DNA of 64,000 nucleotides from Erwinia persicina (GTDB lineage: Bacteria > Pseudomonadota > Gammaproteobacteria > Enterobacterales > Enterobacteriaceae), in contig NZ_JACYMO010000006.1 in NCBI RefSeq assembly GCF_014838825.1, positions 152,583-216,582 on the forward strand, written 5' to 3'. A program made the translations under genes and the position numbers. Position 1 is the first letter of the stretch. Each line of letters starts with the position of its first letter. The notes beneath the pieces were generated by a model. The model did not search any database. It was not told where the DNA came from and was given only the letters and a program-made list of their open reading frames with translations. This document shows, piece by piece, positions 28,074-36,716 of the stretch.

Positions 28074-29765
28074 CTACTCCTTGTCAGAACCCATTTCGGT
28101 TAGCGGTTTAAAGTGTAAAGACACGCGCGTGCCTCCGTGCGCATGGCGCACGATGGTCAGCTGGCCGTTCAGCCTTGCAGCGCGCTCATGCATGATGTTC
28201 AGGCCGTAGTGACCCTCGGGTTCTTCCAGCGAGGCAATGCCCACGCCGTTATCATCAATGACTATCGTCAGCCCGCTTGTCGCGTCGTAATCGCCGCTGA
28301 CGGCGATCTCCGTTGAGTTCGCATGCTGTACGGCATTAAGCAGGGCCTCGCGGACAATCTGCAATACGTGAATATGCTGCTGGGCCGGAAGCCGCACTTC
28401 AAGCTGTCCCTTCAGCACAATCGGTGCGGCGGTCTGCTGGCGCAGGGGAGCGATGACCTGCTCCAGGGCGCGCGTCAGGCTGGCCGGTTCAATGGTCAGC
28501 CGGAAGGTGGTGAGCAGTTCGCGCAGCTGCCGGTTTGCCGTGCTCAGCGCCTCTTCAAACTCGGTCACGATCTCCCTCGCAGCGGTAGCCTCCGCGTCCA
28601 GAGTACGTTTCAGTCTGACCAGCTGAATGCGTAAAAAGGTCAGGGATTGCGCCAGCGAATCATGCAGTTCACGGGCGATGGTCGCACGCTCCTCCAGCAG
28701 CAGCAGACTCTGCACCTGCTGCTGTGCCTGCCACAGCTCCAGCGCATGGACGAGTAAAGCCGCCACGCTTTTCATCAGCGGCGACTCGCTCTCCTCCGCC
28801 TGCCAGTGCAGCACACCGCAGGGGGGCTGCTCCGGGTGTGAGTGAAGGGGCAGCGTTTGCCACGCCCTGTCCGGCACACTACGCCCTGCGCTCAGTCGCC
28901 CAAACTCGGGCGTGGAAAGCTCAATGTAACTGAGCTTTTCATGGTCAGACACCAGCCGCAGCGTTTGCTGAAACGCCTCCTGCCCCTTGATGCTGTGACT
29001 GAGCTGCTGCGAACAGGCGTACAGCAGCCTGAGGCGGCGGTTGGCCTGGGTTAAATCGGCGGTCTTTTCCTCCACATTCAGGGACATCGCCCGCCACGAC
29101 TTTTCCAGTTCGCCGGACATTCGGGTAAACGCCCGTGCCAGCACCCCCAGTTCATTTGGCAGGCCGGTGCTGAGTGGGGGGAGATGAAAGCGCCGCTGTT
29201 CAATCGCTTCGCTGGCGCTGACCAGCTGTTGCAGCGGGCCGACCACCCGCTGGCGAATATGACGCAGAATAAACCAGACCCTCAGGCTAATGGCCAGTAA
29301 ACCCAGCAGGCAGGCGAGGGCGGCCAGACGCATTTTCAGCTCGGCCCAGTGCTGCAGAGCCAGCACAAACTGGTCGATTTTATCAACCTCGGTAATCACC
29401 TGCTGGTGGTTTCCCGCTGTCGCGGAGGCGGTCTGCCGCGCGGTGACCAGCAGTTCACGATAGCGCTGGCGCACGGTATCCGGCACATAAAAACGGTCCA
29501 GCGCTTCCAGCGCAGGGGAGTGCAGTGTGCGCTGATAGTCGGCGATATGCTGTGCAGAAAGGGGGGAGCGCGTGCTGATGTCCCAGCTCAGGCGATAGAC
29601 CTGCATCCGCAGGGAGCCTGCCAGATTGACTGCTTCTGCATCGCGCAAGCTGCCGGAAAGCGTCAGCAGCGCCAGCCCGCTGGAAATGACGGACAGAAGA
29701 ACAATAGTAAACAGCGCGCGGGCCAGGCTGTGCGTCAGGGAGCGGGTGATGGTCACATTAATCAT
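28074..29765 (-). CDS. narQ: Nitrate/nitrite sensor histidine kinase NarQ
   Basis: 563-residue inner-membrane sensor kinase. TM1 at about residues 15-37, then the ligand-binding P-box AGSLRMQVYRLSWD, a four-helix periplasmic domain, TM2 at about 148-168, HAMP, a GAF-like central module and a HisKA_3 domain with the phospho-acceptor His in ATIARELHDSLAQSL. The HATPase has DDNGVGIASLEEPEGHYGLN. It phosphorylates the adjacent NarP. Position next to acrD is as in E. coli. Confidence 0.92.
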   Translation of the reverse strand: MINVTITRSLTHSLARALFTIVLLSVISSGLALLTLSGSLRDAEAVNLAGSLRMQVYRLSWDISTRSPLSAQHIADYQRTLHSPALEALDRFYVPDTVRQRYRELLVTARQTASATAGNHQQVITEVDKIDQFVLALQHWAELKMRLAALACLLGLLAISLRVWFILRHIRQRVVGPLQQLVSASEAIEQRRFHLPPLSTGLPNELGVLARAFTRMSGELEKSWRAMSLNVEEKTADLTQANRRLRLLYACSQQLSHSIKGQEAFQQTLRLVSDHEKLSYIELSTPEFGRLSAGRSVPDRAWQTLPLHSHPEQPPCGVLHWQAEESESPLMKSVAALLVHALELWQAQQQVQSLLLLEERATIARELHDSLAQSLTFLRIQLVRLKRTLDAEATAAREIVTEFEEALSTANRQLRELLTTFRLTIEPASLTRALEQVIAPLRQQTAAPIVLKGQLEVRLPAQQHIHVLQIVREALLNAVQHANSTEIAVSGDYDATSGLTIVIDDNGVGIASLEEPEGHYGLNIMHERAARLNGQLTIVRHAHGGTRVSLHFKPLTEMGSDKE

Positions 29766-30006
29766 CCTTAATATCAGGAGGGTTATTATAACGCCGCGCT
29801 AAGGTTTACTGAAGCAGTAGTACCGGACTGTCACTGACGGTTACATCTGCTGAAATTCGACATATCTCTTTACGCTTCTTGGCAGTGTTACGCGCAATAC
29901 CAGGAATGTTTTAACGGCTTTACGCCCTGCTCACTCTGCTTTTCATTGAAAAGGTAATAATCAATCCCGTCACTACATTAATCGAAACGATTCCCCGAGG
30001 AGCTTC

Positions 30007-30285
30007 ATGATGAACAAGATGTTACCCGCAGTGATCGCGGCCACACTGCTTGCTGCAACGTCATTCTCTACGCTGGCCGCCACGCAGGTGGGACAAAGCC
30101 AGGCGGCAGATTTGCAAAGTATTGGCACGGTGTCGGTGAATGGCGTCAGAGGCACGCTGGATGATGCCACCCGTCATCTGGCGAAAAAAGCCGATGCCAT
30201 GGGCGCCAGCAGCTTCCGGGTGATCGGTGCCAACACCCCGGGCGATTCCAGCCTCTGGTCAGGAAACGCTGAGATTTACCGTTAA
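30007..30285 (+). CDS. DUF1471 (YdgH/BhsA/McbA-like) periplasmic protein
   Basis: 92-residue small secreted protein. Sec signal peptide ending near STLAA, then the DUF1471 domain with the usual opening LQSIGTVSVNGVRGTLDDAT and central AKKADAMGASSFRVIGANT. Family members in enterobacteria respond to stress and influence biofilm, but the specific paralogue is not identifiable. ATG at 30007 or 30010; GAGGAG precedes both. Single-gene unit with its own terminator. Confidence 0.88.
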   Translation: MMNKMLPAVIAATLLAATSFSTLAATQVGQSQAADLQSIGTVSVNGVRGTLDDATRHLAKKADAMGASSFRVIGANTPGDSSLWSGNAEIYR

Positions 30286-30617
30286 GCCCTGTTTTACCCT
30301 CATCTCCTGTAGTCCCTGTCTGTCCCTGTGTAGTCTTTAGTGCTTGCACTGACCGACCGCAAATTGCGGTCGGTTTTTTTATGCGCCACCCGACAAAAAT
30401 TACAAAAGCTCACGATTTCCAGCGTGGAATTTTTGCGTCGATTAATCAGAACGGTTAGGATGCATCGCCGCGATTTCCCTGCTTGCGTCATGAATAAAAT
30501 TACAGCAAACAGGGGGATCTTCCACGCCTGCGTCGCGTACGCAATCGTTTGGTTGGCCTATAAGAAACAGGATACCCGGGACAGGTAACCGCATCACTTT
30601 GTGGACAGGAAATAGGA
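30286..30617. other. Non-coding region between the DUF1471 gene and ansP
   Basis: Contains the terminator at 30352-30381 and, at 30539-30554, a PurR-like sequence with two mismatches followed by CCTATAAG, a possible -10 for ansP. No gene seen. Confidence 0.5.
30352..30381 (+). terminator. Intrinsic terminator after the DUF1471 gene
   Basis: A nine-base stem, ACCGACCGC with GCGGTCGGT around a five-base loop, followed by seven T. Confidence 0.9.
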
Positions 30618-32072
30618 ATGACAATGAAAGCTGAAAAGAAAACGGGCGCAGAAAAGCGCGCTGCAAGAAGGCGTTGGTTAAACTCTCATGATTCTGGCTA
30701 CCATAAAGCTATGGACAATCGTCACGTACAGATGATTGCCATCGGTGGCGCGATTGGTACAGGGCTGTTTCTCGGTGCGGGCTCCCGCCTGCAGGCCGCC
30801 GGTCCGGCACTGGCCATTGTCTATCTGGTCTGTGGTATTTTCTCTTTCTTCATTCTTCGTGCGCTGGGTGAACTGGTTCTGCACCGTCCCTCAAGCGGCA
30901 GTTTCGTTTCTTATTCCCGCGAATTCCTCGGTGAAAAAGCCTCCTACGTGGCGGGCTGGATGTACTTTGTTAACTGGGCGATGACCGGGATTGTCGATAT
31001 CACCGCCGTTGCGCTGTATATGCACTACTGGGGCGCGTTCGGCGATGTGCCGCAGTGGGTGTTTGCCCTCGGGGCGCTGGCCATTGTTGGCACCATGAAC
31101 ATGATCGGCGTGAAGTGGTTTGCCGAAATGGAGTTCTGGTTTGCCCTGATTAAAGTGCTGGCGATTGTCATCTTCCTGGTGGTGGGCGTGGTGTTCCTCG
31201 GCAGCGGCAAGCCGCTGGATGGCAATGCGACGGGCTTCCACCTGATCAGCGATAACGGCGGCTTCTTCCCGAACGGTCTGATGCCGGCGCTGGTGCTGGT
31301 GCAGGGGGTGGTGTTTGCCTTCGCCTCCATTGAACTGGTGGGCACGGCGGCTGGCGAGTGTAAAGACCCGAAAACCATGCTGCCAAAAGCAATTAACAGC
31401 GTGATCTGGCGTATCGGCCTGTTCTACGTCGGGTCGGTGGTGCTGCTGGTCCTTCTGCTGCCGTGGAATGCCTATCAGGCAGGGCAGAGTCCGTTTGTGA
31501 CCTTCTTCTCCAAACTTGGCGTACCTTACGTCGGCAGCATTATGAATATCGTGGTACTGAGCGCGGCGCTGTCCAGTCTGAACTCAGGCCTCTACTCGAC
31601 GGGACGTATTCTGCGCTCCATGTCGATGGGCGGCTCCGCACCGAAATTCATGTCGAAAATGAGCGGCCAGCAGGTTCCTTACATGGGTATCCTGGTGACC
31701 ATCGGTGTCTACATTATTGGTGTCTACCTGAACTATGTGGTGCCCTCCCGCGTCTTCGAAATAGTGCTGAACGTCGCGGCGCTGGGGATCCTCTCTTCCT
31801 GGGCGTTTATCGTGGTGTGCCAGATGCGCCTGCGCAAAGCCATTAAAGAAGGCAAAGCGGAAGATGTCAGTTTCAAGCTGCCGTGGGCTCCGTTTACTTC
31901 ATGGTTAACGCTGCTGTTCCTGTTCAGCGTGCTGGTGCTGATGGCATTTGACTATCCGAACGGGACCTACACCGTGGCGGCTATCCCGCTGATTGCCATC
32001 GTGCTGGTGCTGGGCTGGTTTGGCGCGCGCAAGCGGGTTCATGCGCTGGCGCAGGAAGAACACAACCACTGA
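30618..32072 (+). CDS. ansP: L-asparagine permease
   Basis: Amino acid-polyamine-organocation family importer, 484 residues, about 12 membrane segments. RRRWLNSHDSGYHKAM and RHVQMIAIGGAIGTGLFLGA match E. coli AnsP closely, as do the central IGVKWFAEMEFWFALIKVLA and the C-terminal LPWAPFTSWLTLLFLFSVLV. The C-terminal tail is shorter than in E. coli. Two starts are possible, 30618 and 30624, each with its own AGGA. In E. coli the gene lies elsewhere, so its place beside nudK is a local difference. Confidence 0.9.
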   Translation: MTMKAEKKTGAEKRAARRRWLNSHDSGYHKAMDNRHVQMIAIGGAIGTGLFLGAGSRLQAAGPALAIVYLVCGIFSFFILRALGELVLHRPSSGSFVSYSREFLGEKASYVAGWMYFVNWAMTGIVDITAVALYMHYWGAFGDVPQWVFALGALAIVGTMNMIGVKWFAEMEFWFALIKVLAIVIFLVVGVVFLGSGKPLDGNATGFHLISDNGGFFPNGLMPALVLVQGVVFAFASIELVGTAAGECKDPKTMLPKAINSVIWRIGLFYVGSVVLLVLLLPWNAYQAGQSPFVTFFSKLGVPYVGSIMNIVVLSAALSSLNSGLYSTGRILRSMSMGGSAPKFMSKMSGQQVPYMGILVTIGVYIIGVYLNYVVPSRVFEIVLNVAALGILSSWAFIVVCQMRLRKAIKEGKAEDVSFKLPWAPFTSWLTLLFLFSVLVLMAFDYPNGTYTVAAIPLIAIVLVLGWFGARKRVHALAQEEHNH

Positions 32073-32121
32073 TAAACCGGGGGACGATGTCATCGTCCTG
32101 TTCCCCGAGTTGCTTAAGCAG

Positions 32122-32148
32122 GGCGGCCCTCACCGGGCCGCCTTTTCT
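32122..32148 (+). terminator. Intrinsic terminator after ansP
   Basis: Eight-base G+C-rich stem (GGCGGCCC with GGGCCGCC, loop of five) followed by TTTTCTTATT. Confidence 0.85.
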
Positions 32149-32220
32149 TATTATTCTCATCGCTCTGGCCGTCAAAACCCTCTATGATCCTCCTCTCCCG
32201 GAAACCCAAACGGAGACGGT

Positions 32221-32799
32221 ATGTCAGCCAAGATTGACGTTATCAAAAATAAGATCCTGTCAGAAAACTGGTTCACCCTGCGTAATTTCACTTACGACCT
32301 GACGAAAAAAGACGGCTCCACCCTCCGCCATAAACGCGAAGTTTACGATCGCGGCAACGGTGCCACCATCCTGCTGTACAATCGCGAAAAAAACAGCGTG
32401 GTGCTGACGCGCCAGTTCCGTATTGCCACCTGGGTAAACGGTAATCCTTCGGGCATGCTGATTGAAACCTGCGCCGGACTGCTGGACGACGACTCCCCGG
32501 AAGTGTGCATTCGCCGCGAGGCCACAGAGGAAACCGGCTACGTGGTCGGGGAGGTGGAGAAGCTGTTTGCCCTGTATATGTCCCCGGGCGGCGTTACCGA
32601 AATGGTGCACTTTTTTGCGGCCGAGTACAGTGAGTCGCGGCGTGACAACGCGGGCGGCGGCATTGATGACGAGGATATTGACGTGCTGGAAATGACCTTC
32701 CCGGAGGCCTGGGCGATGGTGAAGGATGGCCGGATCCAGGACGGTAAAACCGTGACGCTGTTGCAGCACGCGCTGCTGGAGGGCTGGCTGCACCATTAA
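32221..32799 (+). CDS. nudK: GDP-mannose pyrophosphatase NudK
   Basis: Nudix hydrolase cleaving GDP-mannose to GMP and mannose 1-phosphate. 192 residues, E. coli length 191. The Nudix box is [20 protein letters not shown] followed by GY, with the REATEE core intact. The N-terminal [19 protein letters not shown] is typical of NudK. In E. coli it is near tktB-talA-maeB, as here. Its own transcription unit, with no clear terminator. Confidence 0.93.
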   Translation: MSAKIDVIKNKILSENWFTLRNFTYDLTKKDGSTLRHKREVYDRGNGATILLYNREKNSVVLTRQFRIATWVNGNPSGMLIETCAGLLDDDSPEVCIRREATEETGYVVGEVEKLFALYMSPGGVTEMVHFFAAEYSESRRDNAGGGIDDEDIDVLEMTFPEAWAMVKDGRIQDGKTVTLLQHALLEGWLHH

Positions 32800-32964
32800 C
32801 CATCACCGACTGACACAGATCGCCGTGTGCGGAGCGATGGCCTGGATTGGGCGGATGCTGCTGTAGCCGGGCTAACGCATCGGCATACGGCGGCATGGAA
32901 TGAGCCGCCCCTGACGGCGCGAGCAGTCACTAATATTGGCCCCGTTCCACGCCAGCGCCTGTTG

Positions 32965-33443
32965 TCATTCTTTATCTTTCAGGCTGTCGGTAATTAAAAA
33001 GTCGACGTCGCGGTAATGACAAATATGGGCAAACGACGGTTGCAGAAATTTACCGGTATCCAGCAATAAGTATTTCCTTTCAGACGCCAGCAGCACCTGC
33101 TGTTTTAAATGCCCTTTTATTCATTCCCTTCCCGCAGATAACCGTCGGTACCCAAGCTGCCGCAGGAAAAGAAGGCTTTATTAATTAAAAACTCCGTGAG
33201 GGGACGCGCAGCCACCACGCCGGTAAAATCTTCATTGCGGGCAGAATATTCACCGCTGAGACAGCGGGTGCGTAAATTGCTTTTTACCGCCCGTGTTTCT
33301 ACCGTTCTCAGTGAATGAGTGAGTACGTTTAATTCAATATCCGGCAGCTGGCGGGCCAGGCACCACTCCGCCCGTCCAGCCACCAGTGCGCGGCCCTGCT
33401 GGCTGAGTATGTCGATGATTTGTCGCTGACGTTCAATCGGCAT
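32965..33443 (-). pseudogene. DeoR-family transcriptional regulator, broken by deletion and frameshift
   Basis: Starts with the family's N-terminus MPIERQRQIIDILSQQGRALVA, then jumps directly to a mid-sensor segment (LARQLPDIELNVLTHSLRTV), skipping about 70 residues that would hold the rest of the winged helix and its linker. The sensor continues (SARNEDFTGVVAARPLTEFL and KAFFSCGSLGTDGYLREGNE) to a stop near 33117. A different frame then carries the missing C-terminus: HLKQQVLLASERKYLLLDTG, then HICHYRDVDFLITDSLKD, ending at 32965. Two independent lesions make function very unlikely. The original sugar-phosphate specificity cannot be told. Confidence 0.8.
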
Positions 33444-33855
33444 CATAAATATCTCCGGTGTAGATAAAAGGTACGGCATCGTTCCGCGCAAAATGCGCAC
33501 CAGACAGGCGTCCGGCCCCCGGGGGTTAACGTTGCGCCATAAAGTGATCGCTCTCTAAATAAATGCAGGGGTTTTACTGTTGTTTCTTATATAAGAGTGA
33601 CGTGTGTCACATTAATTGGGGTGAATATGCTGGCTTTTGCTAAAATTGATTTCCTGACATTTTATCGGTAACTGAAAATATCATCACTGTTGCTAACCGT
33701 TTATGTGGTGTTGACCCATTCCCCCCCCGGCACAGGCGACTGTCCGATAAATCTGATTGAGGCCATGACGTTAACTGAGCATGATAGAGGGGCCCTACGG
33801 GTTGCCCGTCACGGGCTTTCTTTTCTGCATTACCTTACAGGGACTTCATCGAGCA
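33444..33855. other. Non-coding region between the DeoR-family remnant and the DUF1176 gene
   Basis: About 410 bases, with lower G+C in the middle and a CRP-like site at 33596-33611. An in-frame extension of the DUF1176 gene back to 33781 lacks a signal peptide and start support. No other gene seen. Confidence 0.5.
33596..33611. promoter_or_regulatory. Candidate CRP site
   Basis: AGTGACGTGTGTCACA matches the CRP consensus TGTGA-N6-TCACA at nine of ten defined positions with correct spacing. It lies about 150 bases upstream of the broken DeoR-family gene (minus strand) and 245 upstream of the DUF1176 gene. It may be a leftover of a lost sugar operon. Confidence 0.5.
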
Positions 33856-34953
33856 ATGTCTTACTGGACGAAATGGTTATGGTTGCTTTCGCTCTCTTAC
33901 GTCGCTTCTGGACAGGCACAGCCGTTGCAGAAGACCTTCTCTGACTGGCAGATCACCTGTAACAATCTCAACAGCTGCGAAGTGCGCAGCATTCCCGGCA
34001 ATAACGGCCTGGCGATGACGCTGGAGCGTGAGGCTGGCAGCGATGCCCCGACACAGCTGCGTCTTGATTACGGTAATCGTTACAGCGGACCGCTGCCCGG
34101 CGGTGCGCTGCGTGACAATCTGCTGCTGGACGGGCGGCGGCTGCGGCTCGATCTCAAACACTGGGAGGTGGAGCCGCATCACCTGCTGACCACGCACGCC
34201 ATTTCGATAGATGAATTCCTGGCGCAGGTGATGGACGCCGGTACGCTGCAACTGCTGTACCGGGCGGATGCGGTGATCGGCATGCGCGGGCTCAAGGAAG
34301 CACTGATGCTGATGGATGAAATTCAGGGGAGGGTGAACGGCAGTAGCGCCCTGATCCAGCGCGGCAATGACGCGGCCAGCCGCGTCCCGCCCGCCCCGCA
34401 GCTACCGCAGATCAGTGCGCCGCCGCGAATGCCGCAGGCCCTGACCCAAGAGGAGTCGAGCGGGCTGATTGATTTTGGCACCTGGCGGGTGAACAGCGAT
34501 AGCTGTTCGCTGGATCCACTGCGCCGTGAAGTCAGTGTTTCACCGCTCAGTGATGACAAAGCGCTGCTGCTGGTCAGCTGTGAAATGGGGGCCTACAACG
34601 TCATCGATCTGGCGTTTGAGGTGACGCGGACAGCCCCCTATGTGTCGAAAAGTATTACCCTGACCCTGCCGTTTTCTTTGCCGGATCGCAGCGATAATAA
34701 TCTGGAGCTGGTGAATGCCGACTTTGACGCGGCGCGCGGTGAGCTTCTGACCTTTAGTAAGGATCGCGGGCTGGGCGACTGCGGGGTGGCCACGCGCTGG
34801 CAGTATAATGGCCGCCAGTTCGTGCTGGCAGAGTACGCACAGGAGAAAACCTGTGACGCCTGGCACAGCAGCGATCAGTGGCCGGTACTGTGGGAAAGCC
34901 AGTCCGTTGCACCGCAGCAGGACCCGGGCATGGTGGCAATGCAGGCGCAGTGA
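33856..34953 (+). CDS. DUF1176-domain secreted protein
   Basis: 365 residues from the ATG at 33856, which gives a clean signal peptide (WLWLLSLSYVASGQAQ). The body matches DUF1176: an N-terminal FSDWQITCNNLNSCEV with a paired-Cys pattern, the RRLRLDLKHWEV region, and a C-terminal GLGDCGVATRWQYNGRQFVL with DAWHSSDQWPVLWES. Four or more cysteines suggest periplasmic disulfides. Function unknown. Ribosome-binding site is weak. A proline-rich linker near residues 180-200 separates two halves. Confidence 0.8.
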   Translation: MSYWTKWLWLLSLSYVASGQAQPLQKTFSDWQITCNNLNSCEVRSIPGNNGLAMTLEREAGSDAPTQLRLDYGNRYSGPLPGGALRDNLLLDGRRLRLDLKHWEVEPHHLLTTHAISIDEFLAQVMDAGTLQLLYRADAVIGMRGLKEALMLMDEIQGRVNGSSALIQRGNDAASRVPPAPQLPQISAPPRMPQALTQEESSGLIDFGTWRVNSDSCSLDPLRREVSVSPLSDDKALLLVSCEMGAYNVIDLAFEVTRTAPYVSKSITLTLPFSLPDRSDNNLELVNADFDAARGELLTFSKDRGLGDCGVATRWQYNGRQFVLAEYAQEKTCDAWHSSDQWPVLWESQSVAPQQDPGMVAMQAQ

Positions 34954-34970
34954 GCCGGTGCTCGCTGCGC

Positions 34971-35117
34971 TCAGGCATCGCAATAGGCCATCAGGTAATA
35001 AAACAGTAAATGGATGGCGGCAATTCCAGCCAGGGTCAGCGCCACGAACCCCACGTCATAGTCGGTAAGAAAATCGCCCAGCCGTGAGGTTAACCGCGTC
35101 ACCTTCTTCATGCTCAT
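34971..35117 (-). CDS. Small single-helix membrane protein coupled to mipA, 48 residues
   Basis: Its ATG shares one base with the mipA stop (TAATG at 35119-35115), an arrangement typical of termination-reinitiation. The product has a basic N-terminus (MSMKKVTRLTSRLGDF), a single predicted transmembrane helix (VALTLAGIAAIHLLFYYLMA) and a three-residue tail (CDA). No homologue is recognised. Charge and hydrophobicity pattern look protein-like, and the frame is open only for this length; it could still be chance. Confidence 0.55.
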   Translation of the reverse strand: MSMKKVTRLTSRLGDFLTDYDVGFVALTLAGIAAIHLLFYYLMAYCDA

Positions 35118-35899
35118 TAAAAGGTGTAGGTGACGGCCGCTGTCGCTGTGGCTTCGTTACGGCGGAAAACAATCGGGCTGTCACCCGCATGATCACTGAG
35201 CCAGGTGTAGCCTGCCACCAGCGTGGTGCCCCACTGCGGCGTAAACTGATGTCCCCAGGTGACGCTGTTTTCCACACCATAAAGGCCGCCGGGGGCCGAA
35301 TAGCGGCGATACCCGCTGCGGGTGCTCTGCTGCCCGCTGACTCCGTAAAAGGTATTCATATAGCGGCTGTCACCGAATAACGCGGCAGACTGGAAGGCCA
35401 GCGTATCGCTGTCGTTTTGCAGGGGGATCAGCGTCACCGACGTCTGATATTGCACCCCCTGACTGTCGCTTAACGGCAGCGTTGCTTTGCCCTCGACGGA
35501 CAGCCAGGGTTCAATGGTCCAGCCGACCGCGACCGCCGTGTTCAGGGCGGCGTCAATATTTCCCATCCCTTTCAGTTTGTCGGACCCGTCACGCCATGAC
35601 GCGTTTTTCTCTGACCGCCCCAGGCTGTAGCCCAGCGTGTGTTCAAGATAGAGTCCCGAATCAGCCTGCAGGTCATAGCCCAGCCCCTTTTGCGAATCAA
35701 AAAACACCGCGCCATCACGCGCCTGAATGACCGGGGCAAACTGCCACTGGCGCTGGTCGGACCCGCTGTAACGCGGGGCACTGGTCGCGCCAACCCCCAC
35801 GGTCAGGCTGGTCGGATCGGCGGCGCAGGCACCGGCGATCAGCGTGATGTTCATAACGGCAATACAGCTAATGCACAGGGTAAGTTTTCTGGTTATCAT
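35117..35899 (-). CDS. mipA: MipA/OmpV family outer membrane protein
   Basis: 260 residues: signal peptide ending near ACA-AD, then a beta-rich barrel with SLTVGVGATSAPRYSGSDQR, the typical family start, and the C-terminal ATATAAVTYTF whose final Phe suits BAM recognition. MipA in E. coli scaffolds MltA and PBP1B; OmpV-type members are porin-like. Divergent from a two-component system with a 121-base shared control region, so regulation by it is likely. GAGGAG precedes the start. The symbol reflects the family; orthology to E. coli mipA is uncertain. Confidence 0.85.
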   Translation of the reverse strand: MITRKLTLCISCIAVMNITLIAGACAADPTSLTVGVGATSAPRYSGSDQRQWQFAPVIQARDGAVFFDSQKGLGYDLQADSGLYLEHTLGYSLGRSEKNASWRDGSDKLKGMGNIDAALNTAVAVGWTIEPWLSVEGKATLPLSDSQGVQYQTSVTLIPLQNDSDTLAFQSAALFGDSRYMNTFYGVSGQQSTRSGYRRYSAPGGLYGVENSVTWGHQFTPQWGTTLVAGYTWLSDHAGDSPIVFRRNEATATAAVTYTF

Positions 35900-36020
35900 C
35901 GTCGCTCCTCAGCACCGAATCATTACGGCTCCCAAGCGGCCGCGCATCTGATACCGAATGATGAACAGGCAGTGTCAATTTCCTGCCAGGGTTTTATGAA
36001 GAAACAATCAAGGTGAGTAA

Positions 36021-36716
36021 ATGCAGATGAAACGCGTACTGATTATTGAGGACGACGCGGATGCGGCTAATGTCCTGGAAGCTTATTTACGGCGGGAAAG
36101 CTTTAATGTGGCGATCGCCAGCGACGGTCTTGCCGGGCTGGAGATGGCGCAGAGCTGGAAGCCAGATCTGATCCTGCTGGATATTATGCTGCCGGTGATG
36201 AACGGCAGTGATGTGCTGGCCGCCGTGCGGCGCAAGGGCGATATTCCGGTGATTATGGTTTCCGCCATGGGCGACACGCCGGACAAAATCGGCGCGCTGC
36301 GCTACGGGGCCGATGATTACGTTGTTAAACCGTACAACCCCGGTGAAGTGGTGGCACGCGTGCATGCCGTGCTGCGCCGGGCTTCCGTGCGTACCGGTCA
36401 GAAAGAGCTCCTACGCTGGCAGGGGCTGGAAGTGGATACGGAGTCGCTGACGGCGGTGGTCAGGCACGACGGCGAAAGCGTCACCTGGCTGGAGCTTACG
36501 CCGACGGAACTCTCCCTGCTCACCACGCTGATGCAGTCCCAGACCTATCCTTTTTCCCGCCAGCAGCTGCTGGAGCGCTGCCTGCCCGAGAGCGAAGCGC
36601 TGGAGCGCGTGGTGGATACTCACGTATACAACCTGCGTAAGAAACTGGAAAACGCGGGCATTGCGGACGTGCTGCATAACGTGCGCGGCGTCGGCTACCG
36701 GTTCAGACAGCCATGA
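36021..36716 (+). CDS. OmpR-family response regulator of a two-component system
   Basis: 231 residues. Receiver with acidic pair in LIIEDDADAANVLEAYL, phospho-acceptor Asp in LILLDIMLPVMNGSDVL, conserved Lys in DDYVVKPYNPGEVVAR; C-terminal winged helix with LELTPTELSLLTTLMQS and RVVDTHVYNLRKKLEN. Most like BaeR/AdeR/SmeR-type efflux regulators by context and C-terminal pattern. ATG at 36021 follows AAGGTGAG; 36027 is an alternative. Overlaps the kinase gene by four bases. Confidence 0.9.
   Translation: MQMKRVLIIEDDADAANVLEAYLRRESFNVAIASDGLAGLEMAQSWKPDLILLDIMLPVMNGSDVLAAVRRKGDIPVIMVSAMGDTPDKIGALRYGADDYVVKPYNPGEVVARVHAVLRRASVRTGQKELLRWQGLEVDTESLTAVVRHDGESVTWLELTPTELSLLTTLMQSQTYPFSRQQLLERCLPESEALERVVDTHVYNLRKKLENAGIADVLHNVRGVGYRFRQP

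Noticed and set aside
33781..33855. 25-residue N-terminal extension of the DUF1176 protein
   Set aside because: The extension puts the signal peptide inside the protein; starting at 33856 gives a normal secreted precursor.
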